Shown here: in pieces, positions 1-7,729 of the stretch
Position numbering within the stretch: the stretch's first letter is position 1
Layout: every line of letters starts with the position of its first letter
Origin: Thermoleophilia bacterium
Lineage (GTDB): Bacteria; Actinomycetota; Thermoleophilia; Miltoncostaeales; Miltoncostaeaceae
Direction of reading: 5' to 3'
Assembly: GCA_017882545.1 (NCBI GenBank)
Contig: JADGPG010000043.1
Span: 1 to 38,953, forward strand
DNA: 38,953 nt
The notes under the pieces: generated by a model
The model's input: the letters and a program-made list of their open reading frames with translations, nothing else
Databases searched by the model: none
Told to the model about the DNA's origin: nothing
Made by a program: the position numbers and the translations under genes

Positions 1-157
1 GCCGAACGGGCCATCGATCGTGCGGTGCATAGCGGAACTGTAGTCCCCGGCGCCGGCGGACTCCCGAAATCCCGGCCCGATCTGCGAGCATGGCCGCGAT
101 GGGCCACGTCCCGAGATCCGACCCAACGAGCGGGCCCGTGCGCACCGGGACGGCCCG

Positions 158-1054
158 ATGATGACCGGCGCGCCGATCGACCCGCGCGTGGCGACGCTCG
201 AGCGCCTGCGCGCGCGCCTGGCGTCCGGCGAACCGTACGCAGGTGAGCTGGCGGCGGCGTTCGCACTCGCGGTCACGGCGCTCGACCCCACGGCAACCGA
301 GGACACGCTTGGTCGCCTCGGCGGCAACGGGGGCGTGACTCTGCACCACAGCCTGGTCACCTGGGCGTCGCTCGTCCCACAGGAGCGCGTGCTCGACATC
401 GGCTGCGGCGCGGGGGCAACGGCACGCGAGGCCGCGGCTGTCGTCGGCCCTGACGGTTCGGTGATCGCGATCGACGCCTGCGCCGAGGCGATCGCGGCCG
501 CGCGGGAACGCACGCCGGCGGGGATGGGAATCGACTACCGGGTCATGCGTGCCGAGCGCCTGGTCGGGATCCCGGACCGCACCGTCGACTGCGTGCTGGC
601 GAGCCTCGTTCTCGAGCAGATCGCCGACCTCGAGGTCCTGATGCGAGAGCTATGGCGCGTGGTCCGGCCCGGCGGGCGGATCATCGCCTCGGTCACCGAT
701 TTCGACCAGTTCCGGGCGGCCGACGCCGCCTTCTACGGCGCGGCGATCGCGGTGGTCGCCTGGCATGCGCGCGGGGCTGTGGCCGGTCGCGGCGTTCGGG
801 CGACGATTCCGCGCGACGCGCGCGATCGCGCCGCATTCGAGCACGCCGGGTTTCAGGGGATCGAGGAACGCGACATCCAGCTCGTGGCCGACCTGGAGAC
901 CGAAGAGGACGCCTGGGCGCTGTTCTCCCGGAGCATGGCCGGGCAGGTCCTCGGACCGCTCGGACGTCTGGATCTGCGCGGGGCGCTCGCCGCACGTGTC
1001 CCCCACACCCTGTACCTGCCGATGCGCTTTCTACGCATCCGTCGGCCGGGCTAG
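158..1054 (+). CDS. Class I SAM-dependent methyltransferase
   Basis: 298 residues. Motif I (VLDIGCGAGA, about residues 78-87) is the glycine-rich SAM-binding loop of class I methyltransferases. An acidic residue follows at the end of strand 2 (VIAIDAC, about 102-108). The later stretch DCVLASLVLEQIADLEVLMRE and the GG turn in VVRPGGRII fit motifs IV-VI of the Methyltransf_11/UbiE-like group. The acceptor substrate cannot be told from sequence; a small-molecule acceptor is likely. Two ATGs stand in tandem (158 and 161) with only a weak ribosome site. It converges on the HxlR regulator with one base between the two stop codons. HxlR factors often control neighbouring genes, but the tail-to-tail layout gives no direct evidence of that here. 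Family is clear, function open. Confidence 0.85.
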   Translation: MMTGAPIDPRVATLERLRARLASGEPYAGELAAAFALAVTALDPTATEDTLGRLGGNGGVTLHHSLVTWASLVPQERVLDIGCGAGATAREAAAVVGPDGSVIAIDACAEAIAAARERTPAGMGIDYRVMRAERLVGIPDRTVDCVLASLVLEQIADLEVLMRELWRVVRPGGRIIASVTDFDQFRAADAAFYGAAIAVVAWHARGAVAGRGVRATIPRDARDRAAFEHAGFQGIEERDIQLVADLETEEDAWALFSRSMAGQVLGPLGRLDLRGALAARVPHTLYLPMRFLRIRRPG

Positions 1055-1055
1055 G

Positions 1056-1364
1056 TCAGGTCGCGTCCACGAGGAAACGGTTGCCGAAGGTCCGCATCGC
1101 GTCGATGACCGGCAGCAGGCATTCGCCTTGCTCGGTCAGCGCGTAGGCACCCGACGCGGCACCTCCGAAGTCGCTCGTTCGGACGATGATGCCCGCCTCA
1201 CAGAGCGTCTTCAGGCGTACCGAGAGGGTTCGGGTCGAGATGCCGTCCAACGAGCGCTCCAGCTCACTGAATCGGCGCGGTCCCAACGCGAGGTCCCGGA
1301 GCAGGACGATTGTCCATTTCCCCGAAACGATCCTGGCCGTTGCGTCCACCGGGCAGCACTCCAT
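1056..1364 (-). CDS. HxlR-family winged-helix transcriptional regulator
   Basis: 102 residues, the usual size of an HxlR/MarR-like single-domain regulator. The N-terminal Cys-Pro (MECCPVDAT), the GKWTIVLLRDL helix and the recognition-helix segment GISTRTLSVRLKTLCEAGII are diagnostic. HxlR proteins bind DNA as dimers and many sense redox or electrophiles through the N-terminal cysteine; C3 and C4 are present here. A longer frame reaches upstream but is low-quality sequence, and the family begins right at MECCP. A TANNNT -10 (TACACT) lies 8 bases before this ATG, suggesting a leaderless transcript. The first 101 bases overlap the 3' end of pilT in another frame on the same strand. Confidence 0.85.
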   Translation of the reverse strand: MECCPVDATARIVSGKWTIVLLRDLALGPRRFSELERSLDGISTRTLSVRLKTLCEAGIIVRTSDFGGAASGAYALTEQGECLLPVIDAMRTFGNRFLVDAT

Positions 1365-2535
1365 CGCCGTCGAGTGTAGTCGGGATTGGCTCGGAGGCAT
1401 AGAACGTGTCCCCGCGGTGCGGTGTGCCGGCGGCCAGCATGAGGCTGAAGTCGTGGGGGCTCGATGCGTGCTTGAGGGCGTCATCGATGCGGACGCGGCC
1501 CGCGACCACGTGCGCGTAGAGCGACTGGTCGAACGTCTGCATTCCGTAGAACTCGCCCTCGGTGATGACATCGCGAAGCCCGACGGCATCCTCGGTCGTG
1601 GATATCAGGTCCCGCGCTCTGGCGGTCATCATCAGGATCTCGGCGGCGACGATCCGGCTGTTTCCGTCGGCCGACGGCACAAGCCGCTGGGAGACCACGC
1701 CGACCAGGGTGCCGGCGAGCATGATCCGCGCGGTCTCCTGCTGGTGGGGCGGGAAGAACCCGATCGCCCGGTTGACGGTCTCCGTGGCGTCGAGGGTGTG
1801 CATCGTCGAGAGCACGAGATGGCCGGTCTGGGCGGCGCGCAAGGCGACCTCCATCGTGGCCTCATCGCGGATCTCGCCGATCATGATCACGTCCGGGTCC
1901 TGCCGCAGCAGGCGTCGCAGTGCCTGCGAGAAGGATGCGGTGTCCTGGCCGACCTCGCGCTGGTTGATGATCGACTGTCGATCGGCATGCAGGGACTCGA
2001 TCGGGTCCTCGACGGTGACGATGTGCTTGTGGGCGACGGAGTTGATGTGGTCGATCATCCCGGCGAGCGTCGTGCTCTTGCCCGATCCGGTCGTCCCGGT
2101 CACGAGAATGATCCCCCGCTCCTGTTCGGCGAGTTCGGTCACCGCGCGCGGCATGCCGAGCGAACTCAACGGCCGCACATCGGTCGGGATCACGCGGAGC
2201 ACAGCGCTGACGACCCCCCGCTGCCGGAACACGTTCACACGGAAGCGCCCGAGCCCGGGCCTGGCGAACGAGAGGTCGGCGTCGCCGTCGGCGTCGAAGG
2301 CGTCCTGCTTGCCCGGGATGCCGTCGAACAGTTCGACGGCAAACCCGTCGAGCGTCGCCGGATCGAGGACGGGGTAATCGCTCATCAGAATCAGGCGTCC
2401 GTTGACGCGCATGACCGGATACGTGCCGTCTTTGAGATGCACGTCAGACGCGTCGGCGGCGACACCGGTCGCGAGGATCGCCTGGAGCAGGCCTGGGGGT
2501 GCGCTGGGAGAGCTCATGGTTCTTGGTGTCGGCAT
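1264..2535 (-). CDS. pilT: PilT-type twitching/retraction ATPase
   Basis: 423 residues of the type II/IV secretion ATPase superfamily, PilT branch (pilus retraction motor, cytoplasmic hexamer). An N-terminal PAS-like domain covers about 15-120. Walker A (GTTGSGKST) is at about 147-155, the Asp box with VEDPIE at 175-180, Walker B (DVIMIGEIRD) at 215-224 and the His box (TGHLVLSTMHT) at 238-247. A second start at 2517 (MSSPSAPP) is equally plausible. The last ~50 residues are polar, low-complexity and overlap the HxlR gene, so the native C-terminus could have been shorter. No pilin, PilB, PilC or prepilin peptidase gene lies nearby, so this copy stands alone. It is divergent from the TPR gene. 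Confidence 0.9.
   Translation of the reverse strand: MPTPRTMSSPSAPPGLLQAILATGVAADASDVHLKDGTYPVMRVNGRLILMSDYPVLDPATLDGFAVELFDGIPGKQDAFDADGDADLSFARPGLGRFRVNVFRQRGVVSAVLRVIPTDVRPLSSLGMPRAVTELAEQERGIILVTGTTGSGKSTTLAGMIDHINSVAHKHIVTVEDPIESLHADRQSIINQREVGQDTASFSQALRRLLRQDPDVIMIGEIRDEATMEVALRAAQTGHLVLSTMHTLDATETVNRAIGFFPPHQQETARIMLAGTLVGVVSQRLVPSADGNSRIVAAEILMMTARARDLISTTEDAVGLRDVITEGEFYGMQTFDQSLYAHVVAGRVRIDDALKHASSPHDFSLMLAAGTPHRGDTFYASEPIPTTLDGDGVLPGGRNGQDRFGEMDNRPAPGPRVGTAPIQ
1373..1378 (-). promoter_or_regulatory. Candidate -10 box for leaderless HxlR transcript
   Basis: TACACT on the minus strand, with 8 bases (CGACGGCG) before the ATG at 1364. In Actinobacteria a TANNNT -10 about 6-9 bases before the start codon is the usual signature of leaderless transcription. 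It lies inside the pilT 3' coding region. No clear -35 was found. Confidence 0.4.
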
Positions 2536-2614
2536 CCGCGGCGCCGGTCATGAGCCTTCGCGCATCCGTTGAGATGCCCGCCGGGCTTGTGCCTCCGGGG
2601 GTCCAGGCGGCAAC

Positions 2615-3322
2615 ATGGTGCCGATGAGTCCCCCGGAGGCCACCGAGCCGACCAACGAGCCGCCGGCCGGCGGACCCGACGAACGGGCCAAGCGCCAGCG
2701 CACCATCCGGTTTCTCGCGGTCCTCGGCATTGCCGGGGTCATCGCCATCGCGGCCATTTTCATCGCCGTGGGGCTCAACCAGCCGTCCGGGTCGAGCGGG
2801 ACGTCCACGTCCACAAGCGGCACCTCCACAACGGCGCAGGCCAAACTCCCGCAGTTGGCCGTCGTCATCGACCGCACCGACCCGGTGGCGGCGATGACGG
2901 CCTCCAACCAGGCCGTTGCCCTTCGCGCGATGATCCAGAGCACCCCCACCGCCGAGAGGTACATGGCCCTCGGCCAGGTGGAGATGTCCCTGGCCGACCA
3001 GGCGGCCGCGATCGATGCGTTCTCGCACGCCGCGCGCATCGAACCCAACAGCCCGGACCCGATGGTCGGACTGGCGATGTCCCAAGCCATGACCGGCGGC
3101 AGCGGCTACGATGCGGCCAACGCGCAACTGCAGGCGCTGTCGTCGCGATTTCCCACGAGCCAGGTCGTGACGTTCAATCTCGGCTGGCTCGCGCTCTACC
3201 GGCGCGATGTCGCGACGGTGAAGTCGGCTTGGGCCAGGTCCGTGGCCCTCGGCCCGCATACCCAGCTCGGCGCCACGGCAAAGGCGCTCCTGACCCAAAT
3301 CGGGAAAGCCACCAGCAAGTAG
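2615..3322 (+). CDS. Membrane-anchored TPR protein
   Basis: 235 residues. A polar N-terminus of about 30 residues precedes one transmembrane helix (FLAVLGIAGVIAIAAIFIAVGL), then a Ser/Thr-rich linker, then tetratricopeptide-like helices. Segments such as YMALGQVEMSLADQAAAIDA and the following FSHAARIEPNSPDPMVGL match the TPR pattern (A-F-x-A-x-x-x-x-P). This suggests an outward-facing scaffold tethered to the membrane; no enzyme motif is present. The ATG at 2624 is a possible alternative start. The layout resembles the TPR half of CcmI/NrfG-type proteins, but no cytochrome maturation genes are nearby, so function is unassigned. Confidence 0.75.
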   Translation: MVPMSPPEATEPTNEPPAGGPDERAKRQRTIRFLAVLGIAGVIAIAAIFIAVGLNQPSGSSGTSTSTSGTSTTAQAKLPQLAVVIDRTDPVAAMTASNQAVALRAMIQSTPTAERYMALGQVEMSLADQAAAIDAFSHAARIEPNSPDPMVGLAMSQAMTGGSGYDAANAQLQALSSRFPTSQVVTFNLGWLALYRRDVATVKSAWARSVALGPHTQLGATAKALLTQIGKATSK

Positions 3323-3372
3323 CCGGTTCGGCGCCTGTGCGTCAGCGCACCGGAATTCACCAGATATTAAGC

Positions 3373-3409
3373 GTTTCCCCGGTGCGTCCGAAACATCGGT
3401 AGGGGAAAC
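3373..3409 (+). terminator. Hairpin downstream of the TPR gene
   Basis: GTTTCCCC (3373-3380) is the exact reverse complement of GGGGAAAC (3402-3409). The loop can pair further (GGTG with CATC). No T-run follows. It could end the TPR transcript or be part of the sigma-gene upstream region. Confidence 0.4.
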
Positions 3410-3514
3410 TCCCATGGTCGGCGAACTCCCACAACGTCGGGTTTCCCCCGACGCCCCTCCGCACGATGCGTGAGTTCGGGCGGTACACCCGGGCCCGACG
3501 ACGCCGAAACCCCA

Positions 3515-3542
3515 TTGACTTCCAAAAGTAAAGTTCTAGAAT
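3515..3542 (+). promoter_or_regulatory. Sigma70-type promoter of the sigma factor gene
   Basis: TTGACT (3515-3520), a 16-base spacer, then TAGAAT (3537-3542): five of six matches to each consensus box. The expected transcription start is near 3549, giving a leader of about 80 bases. The rest of the 3323-3629 gap holds the hairpin at 3373 and the SOS-like box at 3544. Confidence 0.75.
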
Positions 3543-3543
3543 T

Positions 3544-3557
3544 CGAACACTTGTTCG
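3544..3557. promoter_or_regulatory. LexA (SOS) box candidate over the sigma gene start site
   Basis: CGAACACTTGTTCG has perfect CGAAC/GTTCG arms spaced by four bases. It fits the Gram-positive/actinobacterial LexA consensus CGAACRNRYGTTYG except for one central position. It begins two bases after the -10 box and covers the expected transcription start, where a bound repressor would block initiation. No LexA gene lies in the window, so the regulator is inferred from the motif. Confidence 0.55.
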
Positions 3558-3629
3558 TGTGAATACCCTGCCATGTTCCCGATTCCGGGGGCGCGACCCA
3601 CGCCAGACAGATGGGTCGGAGGTGAAAAG

Positions 3630-4712
3630 ATGACGCTCCAGCAAATCGTCGCAGTCGAAGAAATCCAGCAGCTTGTCGCACGAGGCCAGGAACAGAACTT
3701 CCTGAGCATCGAAGAGGTCGCGACGGCCGTGGAAAGCCTCGACATGGATCCCGCCGCGGCGGAGGAGCTGTACCAGCACCTGGATGAGATGGGCATCGAG
3801 CTGCTCGACGAGGCGGAAGCCCGCGCGCGCACGGCCCAGCTCTCCGAGGAGGCCGACCGTCCGCGCCGGCTGAACCTCAAGACCGAGACGAGCACCGACT
3901 CGCTGCAGCTGTTCCTCAAGGACGTCGGCCGCGTGCCGCTGCTGACCGCCGCCCAGGAAGTGCAGCTTGCCAAGCGCATCGAACTTGGCGACCTGAACGC
4001 GAAGCGCCAGATGGTCGAAGCAAACCTGCGGCTGGTCGTGTCGATCGCCAAGAACTACCGCAATCAGGGCCTCGGCTTCCTCGACCTCATCCAGGAGGGC
4101 ACAATCGGACTGGTGCGCGCGGCCGAGAAGTTCGACTACCGCAAGGGCTACAAGTTCTCGACGTACGCGACCTGGTGGATCCGCCAGGCCGTCGCCCGCG
4201 CGATCGCCGACAAGGGCCGCACGATCCGCATGCCCGTCCACGTCGTGGAGAAGCTGAACAAGATCAACCGCGCCGAGCGCAAGCTCGTGGCGGAGCTCGG
4301 CCGAGAGCCGTCAATCGACGAGATCGCCGCGGTGGCACACCTCCCGGAGGCCGAGGTCGAGTCGATCAAGCGCAGCGCGCAGACACCGATCTCCCTCGAG
4401 AAGCCGGTCGGCGACGATGACGAGTCCGAGTTCGGCCAATTCCTGGCCGACGACAAGGCGATGGACCCGGAAACCCAAGCCGGCGAGGTCTTGCGGACCG
4501 AAGGGCTCCAGGATGTGCTGAACACGTTGAGCTACCGTGAGCGCCGCGTGCTCGAGCTCCGCTACGGGCTCGGGGGCGAGCACCCGCGGACGCTCGACGA
4601 AGTCGGGCGGACCTTCAACGTCACCCGCGAACGCATCCGTCAGATCGAGAACCAGTCGCTTCAGAAGCTGGCCGGGCTCGCCGAAGCCCAAAAACTGAGA
4701 GACGTCGCCTAG
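3630..4712 (+). CDS. rpoD: Primary-type RNA polymerase sigma factor (RpoD/SigA family)
   Basis: 360 residues. Region 1.1-like helices occupy about 1-60, region 1.2 ([16 protein letters not shown]) 90-105, region 2 about 128-198 with the 2.3/2.4 core ([17 protein letters not shown], 176-192), region 3 about 205-285, and region 4 about 292-352 with the helix-turn-helix ([20 protein letters not shown]). This is a full group 1 architecture lacking the long acidic N-terminal insert of many actinobacterial SigA proteins. A group 2 paralogue cannot be excluded. The ATG at 3630 is chosen because GGAGGTGA lies 4 bases upstream and the family begins here; an in-frame ATG at 3573 lacks support. It is monocistronic, with a promoter, an SOS-like box and a strong terminator. 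Confidence 0.93.
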   Translation: MTLQQIVAVEEIQQLVARGQEQNFLSIEEVATAVESLDMDPAAAEELYQHLDEMGIELLDEAEARARTAQLSEEADRPRRLNLKTETSTDSLQLFLKDVGRVPLLTAAQEVQLAKRIELGDLNAKRQMVEANLRLVVSIAKNYRNQGLGFLDLIQEGTIGLVRAAEKFDYRKGYKFSTYATWWIRQAVARAIADKGRTIRMPVHVVEKLNKINRAERKLVAELGREPSIDEIAAVAHLPEAEVESIKRSAQTPISLEKPVGDDDESEFGQFLADDKAMDPETQAGEVLRTEGLQDVLNTLSYRERRVLELRYGLGGEHPRTLDEVGRTFNVTRERIRQIENQSLQKLAGLAEAQKLRDVA

Positions 4713-4740
4713 GCATCCCTGCCTCGCGACGGTACATCAC

Positions 4741-4768
4741 ACAACGGGCTCCCCAGGGAGCCCGTTGT
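4741..4768 (+). terminator. Intrinsic-type terminator after rpoD
   Basis: ACAACGGGCTCCC (4741-4753) and GGGAGCCCGTTGT (4756-4768) are perfect reverse complements, giving a 12-13 bp stem with a very short loop, 28 bases past the rpoD stop. No T-run follows, as in many high-GC actinobacterial terminators. Confidence 0.85.
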
Positions 4769-5027
4769 CGTTGCGGTGCTGCGCGAGCCGGTGACCGTCA
4801 TCGCGGCGGCGCCGTTCGCGCTGGCGACGTTGGTGGAGATCGCGCGGTCGCCGGCGACCGACGAGCGGCCGCTCCCGCGCACAGCGACGAGGCTGTTGTC
4901 CGCACCGGTATGCGGCGTGATCGAGGCCCCGCAAATCAGGTCCGGCGCGGCCGCGACAGATCCGCCGCCGGGCACGACGCGCACGGCCGAGGCCACGACA
5001 GCAGCACGACCGCGTCGCCGGCGTCGC
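4769..5027. other. Gap with ambiguous coding signal
   Basis: Between the rpoD terminator and the antiporter stop, both strands are open. The minus frame reads a Gly/Ala/Ser/Thr-rich stretch (around DLICGASITPHTGAD) with G/C-ending codons; the plus frame is also open. Neither has a ribosome site or a recognisable family. The minus frame might be a short exported protein or a remnant downstream of the antiporter. I do not call a gene. Confidence 0.3.
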
Positions 5028-6314
5028 TCAGCCCCGACCGTGGAGCAGGCGCCGACTGCGCGGACCGGAGCCCGGCGCGTGCGGACCGTCGCCGGCGTCC
5101 GGCTCGGGATGTGACCGCCCGAACCGTTCGGCGAGCGGCCCTGCGCTGACCCCGTGGGCGACGACACTCAGCAGCACGACCGTGACGATCGCGGTCAACA
5201 GGAAGTTCGCGTCGGCCGGTGACAGCTCGTCGTAGGCGATCAACGCGAACACGACCGATGCCAGCCCCCGCGGGCCAAACCAGGCGATGAATCCGACCGT
5301 CGCAGGGTCGAATCCCGCGCCGATCAGCGCGACCGCGACCGACAGACCCCGCACAACGGTCAGCGCGAGGACGGCGAACAGGACGGCCCGCCAGTCGAGA
5401 TGGTCGAGCGCCGGAACCAGCATCGCGCCGAACATCAGCCAGACCGCCGCCGACAGCAGGCCCCCGACCTCGCTGGCCATCGCGACCGAATCCTCGAATT
5501 CATCACGGTCGACCGGGTGCCAGCTGGCGCCGAATGAGATCCCGGCGACGAACGCGGCGACGAACCCGTTCGCCCCCCACGCCAGCGCCAGGCCGTAGGT
5601 CAGAAGCGGCAGTGCCGTGGCTGTGACCGGCTGCATGTTCCGCGTCGACCACCCGCGCCGCTCGGTCTCGCGGACGAGCAGCCCGCCGACCGCGCCCGCG
5701 GCGATCCCAATCCCGACCGCGCCGACGACCGCCAGGATCTCGGTGACCGGGCCCGCGCCGTGGCCGTCGCCATGGCTGACCGCCAACGCGAGCACGATCG
5801 TGAAGACGGGCGTCGCCAGGCCGTCGTTGAGCCCGCTCTCGACATTGAGGGCCCGTCGGATTCGCTGCGGAACGTTCGGGTTGTCGATCACCGGCGCTCC
5901 GAGGGCGGCATCCGTAGGGGCGACGATCACACCGAGCAGCAGGGCGATCCAGATATCGAGGCCGTCGAAGGTGACGAGCGCCGCAAGCGCCCCGAGAACG
6001 ACCGCGCAGGGAAGGCCCACGCCAAGCAGGCGCAGCGGAATCCCCGCGTCGGACCGGAGGCGCCGGAGGCTGACCCGCGAGGCGTCGGTAAACAGCACCA
6101 TCGCCAACGCGAGCTCGGCCGTCGCTTCGATCGCGTGGCTGTGCAACTGGACGTCGACGATCTTGAGCGGCCCGCTGGTCGCGAGCAACCCGACGACGAC
6201 GAACAGCATCGGCGCGGAGATCTGCCAGCGTTCAAGTCGCGCCGACAGGAGGCTCCACGCCATGACGGCCGCAGCCGCGACCGCCAACGCGATCGAGGTG
6301 TCGGTGCCGCTCAA
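5028..6314 (-). CDS. Cation:proton antiporter (CPA family, Na+/H+ exchanger type)
   Basis: 428 residues with about 12 hydrophobic segments across residues 5-400. The conserved APTDAALGAPVI region (about 132-143) and the following NVESGLNDGLATP (about 158-170) carry the Asp/Asn ion-site residues of CPA1 antiporters. WFGPRGLASVVFALIA near 345-360 is another family signature. The role is exchange of Na+ or K+ for H+ across the inner membrane for pH and salt homeostasis; the ion is not determinable. The only start giving a full first helix is TTG at 6314. The C-terminal tail is about 40 polar residues. It is transcribed divergently from the small membrane protein at 6426. Confidence 0.88.
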   Translation of the reverse strand: MSGTDTSIALAVAAAAVMAWSLLSARLERWQISAPMLFVVVGLLATSGPLKIVDVQLHSHAIEATAELALAMVLFTDASRVSLRRLRSDAGIPLRLLGVGLPCAVVLGALAALVTFDGLDIWIALLLGVIVAPTDAALGAPVIDNPNVPQRIRRALNVESGLNDGLATPVFTIVLALAVSHGDGHGAGPVTEILAVVGAVGIGIAAGAVGGLLVRETERRGWSTRNMQPVTATALPLLTYGLALAWGANGFVAAFVAGISFGASWHPVDRDEFEDSVAMASEVGGLLSAAVWLMFGAMLVPALDHLDWRAVLFAVLALTVVRGLSVAVALIGAGFDPATVGFIAWFGPRGLASVVFALIAYDELSPADANFLLTAIVTVVLLSVVAHGVSAGPLAERFGRSHPEPDAGDGPHAPGSGPRSRRLLHGRG

Positions 6315-6413
6315 CGGGCTGGGGGCCCGGGTTGCGTTGGGGGGCGTCGCGCCACGGAGATGATCCTAGAGACGGCCCCGGACCCGACATGCGCGCGCGC
6401 AGGCACCGCGCGA

Positions 6414-6419
6414 TACATT
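6414..6419 (+). promoter_or_regulatory. Candidate -10 box, leaderless small membrane protein
   Basis: TACATT followed by six bases (CCCGGT) and the ATG at 6426: the TANNNT spacing typical of leaderless actinobacterial transcripts. No obvious -35. Confidence 0.45.
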
Positions 6420-6425
6420 CCCGGT

Positions 6426-6602
6426 ATGGGATCCTCCGACGACGATGACTGGCCCGAGCCAATCCATACCGAGGAGGAGCGCGAGCGGGCCGAGGAGGCC
6501 TACGCGGCGACCTTCAGCCTGCGCCGCCGGGTGCTGCGGTACGCATACCTCGTCCTCGGGGTGTTGATCATCCTCGTCGTCATCCTGGCGCTGACGCACT
6601 AG
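6426..6602 (+). CDS. Small single-pass membrane protein
   Basis: 58 residues: an acidic N-terminus with an Asp/Glu-rich stretch (SSDDDDWPEPIHTEEERERAE), a short basic segment (LRRRVLRYA), then a C-terminal transmembrane helix (YLVLGVLIILVVILALTH) ending at the terminus. The topology is probably N-in with the acidic head in the cytoplasm. The start is supported by the adjacent -10 box. Its stop is 2 bases before the MOSC gene start, so the two are likely co-transcribed. No family recognised. Confidence 0.65.
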   Translation: MGSSDDDDWPEPIHTEEERERAEEAYAATFSLRRRVLRYAYLVLGVLIILVVILALTH

Positions 6603-6604
6603 CC

Positions 6605-7324
6605 GTGGCGCCGCGCGACGCCGGGATCGTGGCCGACCTGTGGCGCTACCCGGTCAAGTCATTCGCCGGCGAGCGCGTCCGCGAGATCTTCGTCGGGCCG
6701 TACGGACTCCAGGGCGACCGCCGGTTCGCCGCCGTCGGGGCAGACGGGTCCGTGTTGACCGCCCGTCGCACAACGTCGATGCTCGGCTTCCGGGCACGGT
6801 TTCCCGGCTCCGGGCGGGTCGATCGTCCGGTCGTCACCGCTCCGGACGGCACCGAGCTCCCCGTCGACGACCCGCAGCTGAGTCGGGCCTTGAGTGATGC
6901 ACTCGGCCAGACGGCCACGATGGCCCAGAGCGGCGCCGGGGTATTCGATGCCGCGCCGGTCCACATCGTGACCGACCGGAGCCTGCGGATGATGGACGAA
7001 TGGGCCGGCCAGGAGCTCGACGTGGCGCGGTTCCGCCCCAATATCGTCGTTGAACTCGGCAACGACGACGACGCGTTCGCGGAGGCCGGATGGGTCGGCC
7101 GTGGTATCGAGATCGGCCAAGCGGTTGTCCGGATCGTGTCACCCACCGAGCGTTGTGTGGTCACGACGATCGATCCCGACACGCTGGATCGCGACCGTGC
7201 CGTGCTCGCCGAACTCGCCCGTCGGCGCGACAACCTCTTCGGGGTCTACGGCCAAGTCGTCCGGCCGGGATGGGTCCGCGTCGGCGATCCGGTGCGGGCA
7301 CACGGGCGCGGCGGATCGTCGTAG
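6605..7324 (+). CDS. MOSC domain-containing protein (YcbX-like)
   Basis: 239 residues. The N-terminal MOSC_N beta-barrel is seen in VADLWRYPVKSFAGERV and GLQGDRRFAAV. The C-terminal MOSC domain holds FRPNIVVELGN, then VSPTERCVVTTIDP with the conserved cysteine that coordinates or receives the molybdenum cofactor sulfur, and GQVVRPGWVRVGDPV at the end. YcbX/mARC-type proteins are molybdenum enzymes reducing N-hydroxylated compounds. The GTG at 6605 starts the family match, two bases after the previous gene's stop, so translation is probably coupled. The electron donor is not encoded here. Confidence 0.85.
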   Translation: MAPRDAGIVADLWRYPVKSFAGERVREIFVGPYGLQGDRRFAAVGADGSVLTARRTTSMLGFRARFPGSGRVDRPVVTAPDGTELPVDDPQLSRALSDALGQTATMAQSGAGVFDAAPVHIVTDRSLRMMDEWAGQELDVARFRPNIVVELGNDDDAFAEAGWVGRGIEIGQAVVRIVSPTERCVVTTIDPDTLDRDRAVLAELARRRDNLFGVYGQVVRPGWVRVGDPVRAHGRGGSS

Positions 7325-7347
7325 CCCCGCGCAGCCGCCCCTCCGTG

Positions 7348-7376
7348 TTGACGATTCGCCCGGAAAATGGCATTAT
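7348..7376 (+). promoter_or_regulatory. Promoter of the initiator tRNA gene
   Basis: TTGACG (7348-7353), a 17-base spacer, and CATTAT (7371-7376). The expected start is near 7383, five bases before the mature tRNA 5' end. The local base composition is clearly lower in GC than the surroundings. Confidence 0.65.
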
Positions 7377-7387
7377 CAAGTTTCTGC

Positions 7388-7461
<74 letters not shown>

Positions 7462-7465
7462 TCTT

Positions 7466-7491
7466 AGAAGGGCCGCATACGCGGCCCTTCT
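7466..7491 (+). terminator. Terminator after tRNA-fMet
   Basis: AGAAGGGCCGC (7466-7476), loop ATAC, GCGGCCCTTCT (7481-7491): a perfect 11-bp stem starting five bases after the tRNA. The 7492-7729 stretch after it holds no convincing gene. Confidence 0.85.
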
Positions 7492-7729
7492 GTTCGTTGA
7501 AGGCCGCCTGCGAGGCAGACCGTTGCCCGGTGGGCCACCCCACTCCCGGCCCGGACACCCAACTCGGCAGAGGGATCCTCTGGGGCACCCGGGCCATGCA
7601 GGGTGTGATCTCGCGCGGACTCCGCTCGGGCAATTGGGCAATGCGCCGCCTCCCTCGCTACGGTCCCGTCGCAACAGTCCGCCACCTCGACCGGAGGATG
7701 CCGTTGAGGACATGGCCGCAGGTCACCCG

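Noticed and set aside
1-157. Open frame at the left edge as the 3' end of a gene
   Set aside because: The frame continues past the methyltransferase start, has no family match, and its composition is Arg/Pro-rich noise.
5111-5130. CGAAC-C-GTTCG within the antiporter gene
   Set aside because: The spacing is one base and the site is inside coding sequence; not a LexA box.
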